DNA from: Dryas octopetala
Lineage: Eukaryota; Streptophyta; Magnoliopsida; Rosales; Rosaceae
NCBI GenBank assembly: GCA_963921425.1
Contig: OY992835.1
Coordinates: 8,742,001 to 8,806,000, forward strand
Direction: 5' to 3'
Length of the DNA: 64,000 nt
In this document: positions 14,344 through 24,269 of the stretch, one piece after another
Layout of the letters: the number at the start of each line of letters is the position of its first letter
Position numbering within the stretch: the first letter of the stretch is position 1
Made by a program: the position numbers and the translations under genes
The notes under the pieces: generated by a model
Told to the model about the DNA's origin: nothing
Databases searched by the model: none
The model's input: only the letters and a program-made list of their open reading frames with translations

Positions 14344-14999
14344 GGGCCAGTTTGGTATTGCTGTGTGAAAAAACAGCTGTGAAGTAAAGCAGCTGAGTAT
14401 TTGGTAAAGTATGTTTTCAAAAGTGCTGTGAGTGCAAAAAACAGTATTAAAGTGTTTGGTAAATGTTAATGTAAAAGTGCTATGACTGTGAATAATTACT
14501 AAAATAGACATGATACTAAAAGTGTCTTTCACTTATTTATTTGGTAAAAATAACATGTGTTTTACTTGTTTTTTAAATTTTTGGCTACAAATTTTTATTA
14601 GCATTAATTTTTCTAAGAACAACATTATTAAATAAGTATGTCTATTATTTTTTTAGGTATATTATAATTTTAATCGTGCAAATAAAATATCATAATTAAT
14701 TATCACAATATAAAATATAACTAACAATGGACATATTTTTTAATTTAAAATAAACAAATTAAAAATATAGAAATCAATGAGGATATTATGAGTAAAATAA
14801 AATATTCATTGTTGCTGTGATTCACTGCAGCTTTCAAAAGCACCTAGAAACCTGCTTTCTGTTTTTGTTGTGGGGAGTTGAGAATTGTGAGAAAAAGTAG
14901 TTTTTAATTTTTTTACCAAACACCAAAACTGCTGTAGGTGATTGAAAATTGTCGTCCACAGCAGTTTTTGAGTCTTCCACCGCAATCCCAAACAGGGCC
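14344..14999. mobile_element. Tourist-like MITE, copy 2, sharing a TTA with copy 1
   Basis: This is a second copy of the same family in the same orientation, with GGGCCAGTTTGGTATTGC at the left and GCAATCCCAAACAGGGCC at the right. It is flanked by TTA at 14341-14343 (shared with copy 1) and at 15000-15002. It is about 656 bp long and almost colinear with copy 1 over its whole length. Confidence 0.8.
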
Positions 15000-15170
15000 T
15001 TAGACATGTTTGAACCATATTCTTACCCAAGCTAAGCTACGGGGACATGTGTCTGACAGATTGTGAATCATATAGGCCGAACAACACCATAAGAGAAGCC
15101 CAAACACAAACATGGGTGAGGACATGCACGCAAAGATGCTCGGCCCGAAAGGGAATGTGGAGACTTTAAA

Positions 15171-15470
15171 TTATTTAAGTATATCGGCAATTTTTTTTTT
15201 TTTTTTTGTGAGAAAAGGGGGCCCAAAACAAACAAGATTATTTATAGAACAAAATCTACCAATGCCCAAAAGATCATCAAGGAGCAAAGGTTCAGAACTT
15301 AAGGGAAGGGAAACGAGAAAAGAGAGGCCTAAGTCAAGGGATAGGCCCAATTCAGTCATACAGTCAGCAACGCAATTATTTTCCCTATAAATGTGTGACA
15401 TTAACATATCCAACGACCAGCCATAAGGTCTTGGCACTTCAAAATGAGATTCCAAGAGGATGAAATTCAC
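15171..15470 (-). pseudogene. RNase H-like (RVT_3) fragment of a LINE-type element
   Basis: A minus-strand open frame contains SHIYRENNCVADCMTELG. This resembles the end of plant LINE/RVT_3 RNase H domains, where the pattern is H-V-x-R-E-x-N-x-x-A-D-x-L-A-x-x-G. It is followed by a stretch like the family's usual tail (LSSEPLLLDDLLGI). No reverse transcriptase is visible, so this is a 3' scrap of a non-LTR element or of a gene derived from one. It has an A-rich end on the minus strand. Confidence 0.5.
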
Positions 15471-16924
15471 CAGAAAAACTGTTTACAAGGTCAACAGCCA
15501 TGGATATTAATGGCAATTCTTTGTTTGTATGGTTTTTTTATGATAATCAATTATATTTTGTTTTTAACTTTAGTTTGTCAAAAAAGAAAAAATAAAATAA
15601 AACTACCTTAGGACGTAGGAGACTAAGGTGGGGGGAGAAAACTTGACAATTTTTGTTTAGACTTTTAGAAAGTGAACTGTAAGTCTGTAACTCTGTTTTA
15701 TAAATAGCAAGTGTAGAAATATATTGCAACCAGCTCATTCACCTCTTGCTTATATTTGTTTTTGTAAGACTTTTGCGAAAAAAAAAATAATGGTTTTCAT
15801 AAAACAATAGAAATTAAGCTGCTTGTAAGAATAAGAATAAGAAGAGCCAGCAATAGGAAGCACGAGCCAGGAATTTTGGGATGGAGGATAACTATAACAT
15901 TATCTTAGACTTTTTCTTTTTTGTCTCTAGCTACAATTATACAATAATTTTTCTAACATTGAATTTAAGCACTATGTATATATATATTATAATGATAATT
16001 AATAACAGGTTCCCACTTCCCATATGCAGCCCCTCCTGCTAAATTAAATTAAAGAAAGACTTGATCGAAGTCTTTTTATATTTTGTATTTTATGAGAAAG
16101 ACTTGGAAGTCTTGAAGCATGCATGCATCGATTGCATTCATTCTATATGACAATGATCGGTGATATATTAACTAGCAGTACGTACTCCTCATCTACCCAA
16201 CTTATAATTAATGTTAGAATTAATGCTTTAGTCCATTGTATGTTGCTTGGCTTAACATAAGTTAGTTATTTTTTTGTGTAGCTGTCTTTGATTATTTGTA
16301 ATAGATATACAGAGTTGTTAAAATCACAAAAAGCCATTCGGCATCATCAAGTAAATGAAGTAGCAGACCCCCCTCTATACTCTCTGTTGAAAAAGACTCA
16401 AGCTCTTTTTCTCTGTTAATTAAGACTAGCTCAACCTTCTCTTGTTTAATTCTCTGTTCTGTTGTGCCTTGCTATTGTGATATATACCAAAAGTGCAGGT
16501 CTCCTACGAGTCAAGAACTTAATTTCAGTCGTTCTCTCAACTTCTCAAGACTTATCTCTGTGAGGGTTCTCTCATCACGACGAGACAGCGGCTGGGTGGT
16601 CTCGGACTCGAATCGATCTAGTCATCTCTGTTCTGTAATCGATCTCTCATCTAGAAGCCCATTCCTCTCTCAAGTCTCAATCTCTCTGTGCGCAGCTAGG
16701 AGTCTCGATCTCTCATTCTCGGCAGCAGGAGGCAGGAGCCCATTCATCTTTGTGCGCAGCTATCCTGTATGTTTGTTTCTAACTTTCTTGATTTCTTCTC
16801 ATCTGAATGATTGAATTGAATTTGTGATTATGTGAATAACTTAATATTGTGAAATTCACATAATTGTGAATTGTAGTGAATAATGAATATGTGATGTGTT
16901 TTGGATAAAGTATTGTGAATAGTG
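15471..16924. other. Intergenic region with a possible solo copia-type LTR
   Basis: No gene is recognised. Bases from about 16213 (TGTTAGAATTAATGC) to about 16500 read like a copia LTR: a TGTTAG start and pyrimidine-rich 'ctctgttaatt/ctctgttctgtt' downstream. The end and any target duplication are not clear. The 116-aa frame at 16464-16814 is Ser/Arg-rich and has no recognisable domain. It may be leader sequence cut off from the DUF247 gene by the retrotransposon that follows. Confidence 0.35.
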
Positions 16925-16929
16925 AATAA

Positions 16930-17208
16930 TGATAACAGTAATGGAAGAAGCAAAAGAAATGCTCTAAAGCTTAGAGAGAACAAGAAAAACTTATGTGTTT
17001 TTATGATATTGCATTACAATGAAAAATGAACTAATCCAAGTCTATATACTGGACTCAACGAAAACAGGATTAATTGAACTAAAACAACATTCTAACCAAC
17101 TTATTCATTTTAACTAATGCCATATGTCATAATCCTAAAGGCTATACTAGCACCACTAAAACATTGACAGCTGTACAGTCAGCTAGTTTAGTCAAGAGTC
17201 AGTCAACA
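16930..17208 (-). repeat. 3' LTR of the gag-only copia element
   Basis: 279 bp, TG...CA on the plus strand as given. It is preceded by AATAA and matches 20096-20374 at every base I compared. The stop codon of the gag reading frame lies just inside it. Confidence 0.95.
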
Positions 17209-19580
17209 TCCCCCCTCAACCTCAGCAAGGGGACCGAGCTTGAGGTTGCAACAATGTTGATGATGCAAAGGACTATGAAAGAGAGGAGGAGAAGAAAGAA
17301 CCATAAATAGATCAACCTGCCAAGATCAACATCTTCTTTCAAACAGAACCAATCTTTCAAACTGAACCAATATGCTTGAACCAACCCTAAAGCTGTCCTT
17401 TTTCCATTTACACTTGAGTCTTCTTTGTCAGATTTGGCCAAGGGACAGAATTCTGACGAGAACAGCAAAACCATGAGTAGCACATACTGCTTGTTGTCAC
17501 CACTCAGTAAAACAACAACGACTCTTTCTTTGTAAAGAGAATCCAGCTCACGTATACAATAGCAAAGCATACTCTGCCTACAAATCTCACGATTTCCCAA
17601 ATCTGCAACATGTACATTGAAATAATTCTCAATAAAATCTTCACTCCTTGGAGATAAGCATGCACCCCTAAATGATCCATTTGCATCATCAATTAGTGAG
17701 ATATTACTTGTATTTGACAACATTTGTCTATAAAAAAGTTGATTCACTTGCTTAGTTTCCACTTGTGTGACATGATCAACTAGATTGCCATTTGATTTTG
17801 ATGATGTGTCTGCTTGCAAAAACATGTTATCATCTTCTAGTAGTGGAATAACGCTTCTTTTAGTTTGCTGTCTGCCTTGTCTCCTCTTCAACAAATCACC
17901 TTCTTTATTAATGAAATGAACAATTTCACAATCATGAGCACTAGCAGGAACATCATTGGCACATGATTGCAAAGAGTGGTCTGGATTTGAAATTTTCTGC
18001 TGATGAGCTTCAAGAATTGACTGCCTAGATTCATGATTATCATCTTCACTACAGCTGGTATTACTATCAGATGATGCCACTGAATAAGACTTTGCAGATA
18101 ACTTTTCTTCCTCTAAGTTATGGTGACTATGAAGAATGTCCTCTTGATAATGAGGGGGTGATCCTGGGCAAGCATTTACCACATAACCAATTTGGTCAAA
18201 GTAGTGGGCATGCAAAGCAGTAGGAATATCCAAGAAGGAACCATCTGAGTCGAAAATATTTGTACAACTCTCATCTCCTGATGCTTGAGTGTAGTCTGAA
18301 CCATATCTTAAGTTTGCTGAAGGTGGTGCTGAGCCTTGATAAACATAGTTTGATCTGTTGAAGCAATCTAAAGTCACATGACCTTTTCTACCACAAATCT
18401 GACATTCCACAATAGTACCAACATTCTGAGATAATCCATCTCTATCAAAGCAATTGACAGCAGTGTGCCCTCTTCTAGAACAGATTTGACACTCAGGAAT
18501 CTGTCGACCCCCATTGTTCCAGTTATTTGCACCCCAATGGTTGTTAAACTTGTCATTTCCACCATAATTCCAACCTCTACGACCACCAGTATTAAACCTA
18601 CCTCCATTGTTACCCCAGTAACTTCCAGAATTCCCATTTCTACCTTCATTATTGTTCCAGTAACCACCACCACCACCATGAGCATTATTATTCCATCTTC
18701 CAGCATTGTTATTACTTCCTCTAGAGTAACCACCATTTGAGGGATGATTATAACCTCCATCTCCATTGTAAACACTTCCTGCAGTATGCCCAGAATTTTC
18801 ATTGCTGTGATAAGACTTTCTAGAATTTGATCTATAACCATTAGAACCATTAGTACCAATGTTGCCATTAGAACTTGCTAGATAGCTTGATTTAGGCACA
18901 GGAAGCTTAGCTACCATTGCAGACATAGTCTGAGTAGAATCCAAAGCAAGAGCTAGCTTCTTATTAATATCATGTTCAGCAGCAAGAAGTTGAGATCGAA
19001 ATTCCTTCATAGACATAGGACCCTGATGACCTCTTAATAAAGCCTTCACATGATCAAATTCATCAGGAAGACCATTTAATGCAACCACATAAACATCATC
19101 ATCTGTAACATACACCCCTACAGCAGCTAACTGAGCTTTAGCATGTTTAATCCTCATTAGAAACCTCTCAACATTATCAGCACCTTTCTGCAGAGTTTGA
19201 AAATCAGTTTTGAGTTGCATAATTGTGGCTCTAGAATCAGTACTGTACCTTTCTCTAACATTCATCCATGCTTCATGAGCAGAAGAACAATCCAAGATAT
19301 ACTCCATAGAATCCTCAGTAATCGAAGCCAGCAACAAACTGGTTATTACCTTATCCGTTTGTTCCCATTCAATAAAGGCCCTATTAACCTCAAGTGTATT
19401 TACTCCACTCTCATCTAGTATAAACTGTGGAGGACAAACAATTGATCCATCCAAATAGCCAAACAAGCCATAACCTCCTAATATTGTTTTGACTTGAAAA
19501 CTCCATTTAAGGTAATTAGAATCATTCAACCTTAAAGTCAGAAAAGGTAACAAGCCATCAACCTTACTTGCAATCGACAT
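17199..19580 (-). CDS. Copia gag polyprotein with a long non-pol C-terminal extension
   Basis: I start the protein at the ATG at 19580 (793 aa), because the frame upstream begins only with a TTG codon. The N-terminal third is a copia capsid region of the UBN2/Retrotran_gag type (NDSNYLKWS near the start, then WMNVRERY and LNGLPDEFDHV). A Gly/Asn-rich linker follows. Then come two CX2CX4HX4C zinc knuckles at about residues 363-376 (CQICSRRGHTAVNC) and 392-405 (CQICGRKGHVTLDC). After these a pol frame would begin, but none of its motifs (DSGA protease, HHCC integrase, YVDD) occur. Instead about 380 residues of Ser/Asp/His-rich sequence run on to a hydrophobic segment near the end (YLWFFLLLLSFIVLCIINIV). 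The frame ends a few codons inside the 3' LTR, reading through the polypurine tract. The tail may be relic sequence kept open by chance because the element is young. Confidence 0.85.
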   Translation of the reverse strand: MSIASKVDGLLPFLTLRLNDSNYLKWSFQVKTILGGYGLFGYLDGSIVCPPQFILDESGVNTLEVNRAFIEWEQTDKVITSLLLASITEDSMEYILDCSSAHEAWMNVRERYSTDSRATIMQLKTDFQTLQKGADNVERFLMRIKHAKAQLAAVGVYVTDDDVYVVALNGLPDEFDHVKALLRGHQGPMSMKEFRSQLLAAEHDINKKLALALDSTQTMSAMVAKLPVPKSSYLASSNGNIGTNGSNGYRSNSRKSYHSNENSGHTAGSVYNGDGGYNHPSNGGYSRGSNNNAGRWNNNAHGGGGGYWNNNEGRNGNSGSYWGNNGGRFNTGGRRGWNYGGNDKFNNHWGANNWNNGGRQIPECQICSRRGHTAVNCFDRDGLSQNVGTIVECQICGRKGHVTLDCFNRSNYVYQGSAPPSANLRYGSDYTQASGDESCTNIFDSDGSFLDIPTALHAHYFDQIGYVVNACPGSPPHYQEDILHSHHNLEEEKLSAKSYSVASSDSNTSCSEDDNHESRQSILEAHQQKISNPDHSLQSCANDVPASAHDCEIVHFINKEGDLLKRRQGRQQTKRSVIPLLEDDNMFLQADTSSKSNGNLVDHVTQVETKQVNQLFYRQMLSNTSNISLIDDANGSFRGACLSPRSEDFIENYFNVHVADLGNREICRQSMLCYCIRELDSLYKERVVVVLLSGDNKQYVLLMVLLFSSEFCPLAKSDKEDSSVNGKRTALGLVQAYWFSLKDWFCLKEDVDLGRLIYLWFFLLLLSFIVLCIINIVATSSSVPLLRLRGDVD

Positions 19581-20083
19581 CACTAGAAATTTCTTCAACA
19601 ATCAACGTCACAACAACACAAAACAAAACTTCAAGAACACAACAATTTCACAAACACAAATAATCCCACTACTTCAAGAACTCCAGAAACATACACAACG
19701 TCAAGAAATCACAATACTTCTTCAAGAACACACACCACTTCTTCAAGAACACACACCTCGTCAAGAAATCAGAACACTTCTCAAGAAATCATCAAATATT
19801 CAAAAAATCCAAGACCAATTGCAGCAACACGATCCAAAATCATGATAATCTCCCACCCAAAACAAGAAACAGTTATCAAAGAAGGAAAGAATACAATACC
19901 CAGTTACGATCAAGTTTGCAGATGATCAATCTCGGCTCTGCAACTCGAAATACAACTAGAAAAACCTCAATTACCCTCTGCTCGTTGACGATCGCAGAAT
20001 TCAAGCACCTCATCAATGGACGGACATAGCTATCAAAGCACGACGCCATCAGTAGGATGAAAAATGAGTCAGGATTGCCCCTG

Positions 20084-20095
20084 GCTCTGATACCA
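20084..20095 (-). other. Primer binding site (initiator Met-tRNA)
   Basis: On the minus strand this reads TGGTATCAGAGC and abuts the 5' LTR with no gap. It is the standard plant Ty1-copia primer site and fixes the element's orientation. Confidence 0.92.
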
Positions 20096-20374
20096 TGATA
20101 ACAGTAATGGAAGAAGCAAAAGAAATGCTCTAAAGCTTAGAGAGAACAAGAAAAACTTATGTGTTTTTATGATATTGCATTACAATGAAAAATGAACTAA
20201 TCCAAGTCTATATACTGGACTCAACGAAAACAGGATTAATTGAACTAAAACAACATTCTAACCAACTTATTCATTTTAACTAATGCCATATGTCATAATC
20301 CTAAAGGCTATACTAGCACCACTAAAACATTGACAGCTGTACAGTCAGCTAGTTTAGTCAAGAGTCAGTCAACA
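20096..20374 (-). repeat. 5' LTR of the gag-only copia element
   Basis: 279 bp, with the same sequence as 16930-17208, followed by the AATAA target duplication. It carries the element's promoter, if active. Confidence 0.95.
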
Positions 20375-20736
20375 AATAATGAGTATTGTGAATTGTTGTG
20401 AATAATGAATATTGGAATTAGTTTGAATGATATTAATGATGATGAGTGGGATGAATGAAGTGGTTGTTTTTACTATGTTTTTGTGAATGATCTTGTTAGA
20501 TTAATATGCTTGTTTGGATTTCTATTTAATTTGGACAATATTATGAATTTGATATGTAATATGGATGATTTTCATTTATGAATGACAATTAATACTATTT
20601 TTTAGCTATATAATTTTTTTTATAATTTTTTATGTCCGAAAGGCTTACGCTATACTATAGCGTCAAGGCTTACACCTTGTCTTGCGAGACTGCAAACTTC
20701 GCGTGACGTTTTTGCCTCTGAAAACACTGGGTACAA

Positions 20737-22293
20737 ATGAGGAAGGGCGACCTTATAATTACCAGCTGGTCACTCTTGCAGAAGATAAGCAAAAGGAAAT
20801 TTCATCATGGTCATGATTGTGGTGGTGGCTCATCATCAAATAGGAGGAAACCAGCTTCACTATCACTGACAGAAGAACTGGAGATTGCCAATAATATTCC
20901 TCTTGATCATAGCTCTACAATATGCATTTACAGGGTTCCTAACACCATGCGTCGGGTGAAAATCAAGGCTTACCAGCCCAACATTGTCTCCATTGGTCCT
21001 TACCATCATGGAGTGGAAAGCTTACAAGAAATGGAGAAACTAAAACGAATATACTTGGGGCGCCTCTTTAATCCAAACTACCCAGAAGTAGTAGAAGATC
21101 AAATATTGGATGACAAAGAGAAGAAGGCTGCAATGATGGAATTATTGAACGAAGCGAAGAAGGCGATGCAGGAATTGGAGGAGGAGGCTCGGAGCTGCTA
21201 CTCGGAAGAATCCGAGCTAAGCAGCGAGGAATTTGTGAAAATGATGGTGATTGACGGTTGCTTCATAATAGGGTTGCTGATGGAGTCAATGCATCCGGAT
21301 TTTCAGCATACACCTTCCACCATTAAAAGATGGATGCTGCCAGCTCTCCGTCAGGATTTGATCAAGCTCGAAAATCAGCTCCCGCTGTTTGTTTTACGCA
21401 AATTATTTAAGCTGATCATCACAAGAAGAAGCACTGATCAGCAAACGGATTTGGAATCGCTGGCCCTTAAATTTTTTGAGCCGCTGCTGCAACATCTTGC
21501 TATGAAAAAGCCATTACGAGAATTTGTAACAAAACAATTTCAAGGCAAGCACTTTCTTGAACTTTTCCACCATGTCATCTGTCCAGAAGATGGTGGGAAA
21601 GGCTTCTCCAGTAGTACTACTCAGCCTGGCCAAGACCCACGAGGGGTGCAAACCAAGCTGATCCGATCCATACAGGAGCTTAAGGAGGCTGGTGTCAAGT
21701 TCAGCAATAGTACTGACATAAATCGTCGGCCACTAGACATTAGTTTTAGTCGCCGCCGTGGCCGGTACACCTTGTGCTGGGGGAAGGTCCTCACAATCCC
21801 TCCAATACACATTAATGATCACAGAGGCACTTTATTTCGTAACTTGCTGGCATTTGAAAAATGCCACCGGAATTGCCATCAAGATGTTACAGCCTATTTG
21901 TTTTTCCTCGACGGCCTCATCAACTCTGGCAAGGATGTGGGACTTCTGCACTATCATCAAATCCTCTACCATTCTCTAGGCACCAATATAAGGGTGGCTA
22001 AACTTGTGAACAACCTTTGCAAGGAAGTCTGTCCTGATTTGTCCCAGTCCTACTTGTACAAGGTGGTTCGAGAAGTCGACGATTACTATGCTAGTGATTA
22101 TGCAAGATTAAGAGCCTTCTTGGTGCACCACCATTTTAGTAGCTGGTTGGTGGGCATCTCAACTCTTGGTGCATGCTTAGCGCTTTACCTCACTCTCATT
22201 CAGACTGTCTGTGCAGTTGCCAGTGCCAAAAATGATTTGGGAAACGACTCTACTTTAGGATTCTTTCTAAAACATGCTTTCTTTATAACATAA
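20737..22293 (+). CDS. DUF247 (UPF0481) membrane-anchored plant protein
   Basis: A single-exon gene for 518 aa. It shows the family hallmarks in order: IYRVP (64-68), AYQPNIVSIGPYHHG (78-92), the MMVIDGCFIIGLL block, LENQLPLFVL, and one C-terminal transmembrane helix (about 468-493, SWLVGISTLGACLALYL). An acidic/charged stretch at about 120-160 (ELLNEAKKAMQELEEE) is likely helical. DUF247 proteins are plant-specific and mostly of unknown role; some act in grass self-incompatibility or in sex determination. I cannot assign a function here. The first ATG is used, and a 40-residue basic/Gly-Ser leader precedes the conserved part. The young copia element ends 362 bp upstream, so the promoter or leader may have been altered. 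The frame is intact, and I see no frameshift. Confidence 0.88.
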   Translation: MRKGDLIITSWSLLQKISKRKFHHGHDCGGGSSSNRRKPASLSLTEELEIANNIPLDHSSTICIYRVPNTMRRVKIKAYQPNIVSIGPYHHGVESLQEMEKLKRIYLGRLFNPNYPEVVEDQILDDKEKKAAMMELLNEAKKAMQELEEEARSCYSEESELSSEEFVKMMVIDGCFIIGLLMESMHPDFQHTPSTIKRWMLPALRQDLIKLENQLPLFVLRKLFKLIITRRSTDQQTDLESLALKFFEPLLQHLAMKKPLREFVTKQFQGKHFLELFHHVICPEDGGKGFSSSTTQPGQDPRGVQTKLIRSIQELKEAGVKFSNSTDINRRPLDISFSRRRGRYTLCWGKVLTIPPIHINDHRGTLFRNLLAFEKCHRNCHQDVTAYLFFLDGLINSGKDVGLLHYHQILYHSLGTNIRVAKLVNNLCKEVCPDLSQSYLYKVVREVDDYYASDYARLRAFLVHHHFSSWLVGISTLGACLALYLTLIQTVCAVASAKNDLGNDSTLGFFLKHAFFIT

Positions 22294-22869
22294 ATGAGTG
22301 GGGAAAACATATTTCTAAGCCTTCTTAGTAAGGGCATCGACAGTGATCATGTAGTCCTTAATCTTAATGTCGACATTGGCTGTCCATTTATATAACTTGA
22401 AAGTAAATCAATGTTTTAAGTTAGCTTCTCTAGCTAACTTGTCTTTTAATCTGAAGTCTTGTATACACACTTGGCCGCTTTATATTTTTTTTCAGATGGA
22501 AAGCGCAAATCCAGGTACCTAATCTAAAGCAATATTTTCCAAACGAATTAACTAATAATTTGTACATAATGATCTACTCGATTACTTGGTAGCTGGGTTG
22601 TAATGTTGTAATGTTGTATCATTCAAGTAGCCATATTGGATGCCCAAAATAGGAACATGCAAATTCAATATGAACAGTAATTATACGTTGTTCCGGATAA
22701 TTTCTTAAATTTGCATGGTCTTTGATCATTTCAGTAATTTTGTCCAAGATAGCTCTTCCAAAAAGATATATAGGAACCCCAAAAAAAAAAAAAAAAAAAA
22801 AAATTTATATTAGAATCATTAGAATGACAACCTAGGATATTGTCAAGTGGTGCAAATTTTTTTTGGCAT
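22294..22869. other. Intergenic 3' flank of the DUF247 gene
   Basis: No gene is present. It is AT-rich and has an A-run at about 22780-22803. Confidence 0.6.
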
Positions 22870-23555
22870 AAGTACATTTACATCCACCAATTATAGGGTT
22901 TATTTCAAATTGGCCTACGAACAATAAAACATTTCAAATTCTCTCATTAACTAACAAAAAACATACAAATTCCCTCATTAACTAACAAAAAATATACGAA
23001 ATGATCCATCCGTTAGGGATTCCGTTAAAGGGACTGTTAAGTGTCATACATGACGTAGTCCACTAGGCCTTAAATACTAATTCTCATAATATATAACAAA
23101 AAATCAGCCTTTGCATTGTATAAGATTCAATTTGCAGTGGAAATCATGGACAAAACTATTGAGTGACCAGAAAACCCTAATTCCAATGGTTAAATGCATT
23201 ATTTTTAGCCTTTAGAACAAAAACTAGATTTTTTTAATTTATGGGGGCTTACGGTTTCATTTATAAATGAGGGAAAGTGGAGGCCCATGTCAAAGTTAGA
23301 TGCCACATGTCATTGTGGAATGGGCAGGAAATTATTTTGGGGTCAAACCATTTTTGCCCCTATCAGTCAATGTCACATCATTAAAAATGTCAGGTGGATT
23401 ATGTTTAGCGTGGCACTGAACGGTCTCTTTGACGAAATTTGTAACAGATAAACTATTCTGTATATTTTTGTTAGTTAATTAGGGAATTTGAAATATTTTA
23501 TAGTTCATAGGCCAACTTAAAATGGACCCTATAGTTAGTAGATATAAATATACTT
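22870..23555. mobile_element. Fold-back element with long terminal inverted repeats
   Basis: About 686 bp. The left arm (aagtacatttacatccacc...) and the reverse complement of the right arm (aagtatatttatatctact...) can be followed for well over 100 bp. Both arms share the phrases 'actatagggt/attatagggt', 'ttggcctac/ttggcctat' and 'attaactaacaaaaa'. The arms differ by scattered substitutions, so it is old. No coding sequence and no clean target duplication were seen. Confidence 0.7.
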
Positions 23556-23697
23556 GAGCTTTTCTTTTTTCTTTGCCAATTAGTGTTGATTTGAATGGTG
23601 AGTATGGTTTTTTGAATAAACTAGAAAGATGATCCTGATTCCTGATAGACATAGAAAAGAATCCTATATATATATATATATGTTGAATATGGTTGTA

Positions 23698-24098
23698 CAG
23701 GCTCCTTCTGTTGAGGTATACCTCAACTTATTTATGTTGAGGTATGACCTTGTTGGAGCCCACACGAGTCGTTTTGTGTCGATCCGAACCATTCGCAAGG
23801 ATAATCTTCATTGATAGATCATCCTTGCAAAAAATTATCCCAATCGGAAATCATTTGTCTATCTAACTTTGATAAAACAAATAGACGGTTTCATCGAAAA
23901 TATTTGATTCGTCCATTTATTTGATCAAAGTTAGATAGGCAAATGATTTCCGATTTGGCTAATTTTTTGCAAGGATGATCTATTTATGGAGATGTAAAAA
24001 ATGAACGGTTCGGATTGACACAAAAAGACTCGTGTACGCTCCAACAGGGTATACCTCAACATAAATAAGTTGAGATATACCTCAACAGAAGGAGCCTG
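23698..24098. mobile_element. Fold-back MITE with 10-bp target duplication (Mutator-like)
   Basis: The element starts CAGGCTCCTTCTGTTGAGG and ends with its reverse complement. Inverted-repeat homology continues through the centre (gcaaggatgatc...), so nearly the whole 401 bp can fold on itself. TATGGTTGTA flanks both sides (23688-23697 and 24099-24108). A target duplication of 9-10 bp is typical of Mutator-type elements. It contains no coding sequence. Confidence 0.82.
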
Positions 24099-24269
24099 TA
24101 TGGTTGTATATTGGCATTTGGGCATAATGGGGAGAATATCATATGCGAAATATTAACGTTTGAATATCTATATGACTATATGTGTGAACTCTGACATGTC
24201 TTGAATTTGGAGTCTTTTATTAATAGCTTAGCATTTAGTCAACAACATGCATGTGTGTTGCCAACTTAA

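Larger units (their letters stand above)
16930..20374 (-). mobile_element. Young gag-only Ty1-copia-type retrotransposon (TR-GAG-like)
   Basis: This is a complete 3445-bp element with two 279-bp LTRs (16930-17208 and 20096-20374). They appear identical base for base on reading. LTRs start TGATAACAG and end GTCAACA, and the 5-bp target duplication AATAA is at 16925-16929 and 20375-20379. On the minus strand the primer binding site TGGTATCAGAGC, complementary to initiator Met-tRNA, abuts the 5' LTR (20084-20095). A polypurine tract GTTGAGGGGGGA abuts the 3' LTR (17209-17220). The single reading frame encodes gag and no protease, integrase, reverse transcriptase or RNase H. It must therefore be mobilised by a full copia relative. 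Identical LTRs imply very recent insertion. Confidence 0.95.

Noticed and set aside
13648..15030. Short frames such as MKDTFSIMSILVIIHSHST repeated twice
   Set aside because: They repeat only because the MITE is duplicated; they are not conserved proteins.
17504..18868. Additional open frames on both strands inside the copia gag region (for example 18374-18868)
   Set aside because: They are shadows of the Gly/Asn-rich gag linker in other frames and have no domain of their own.
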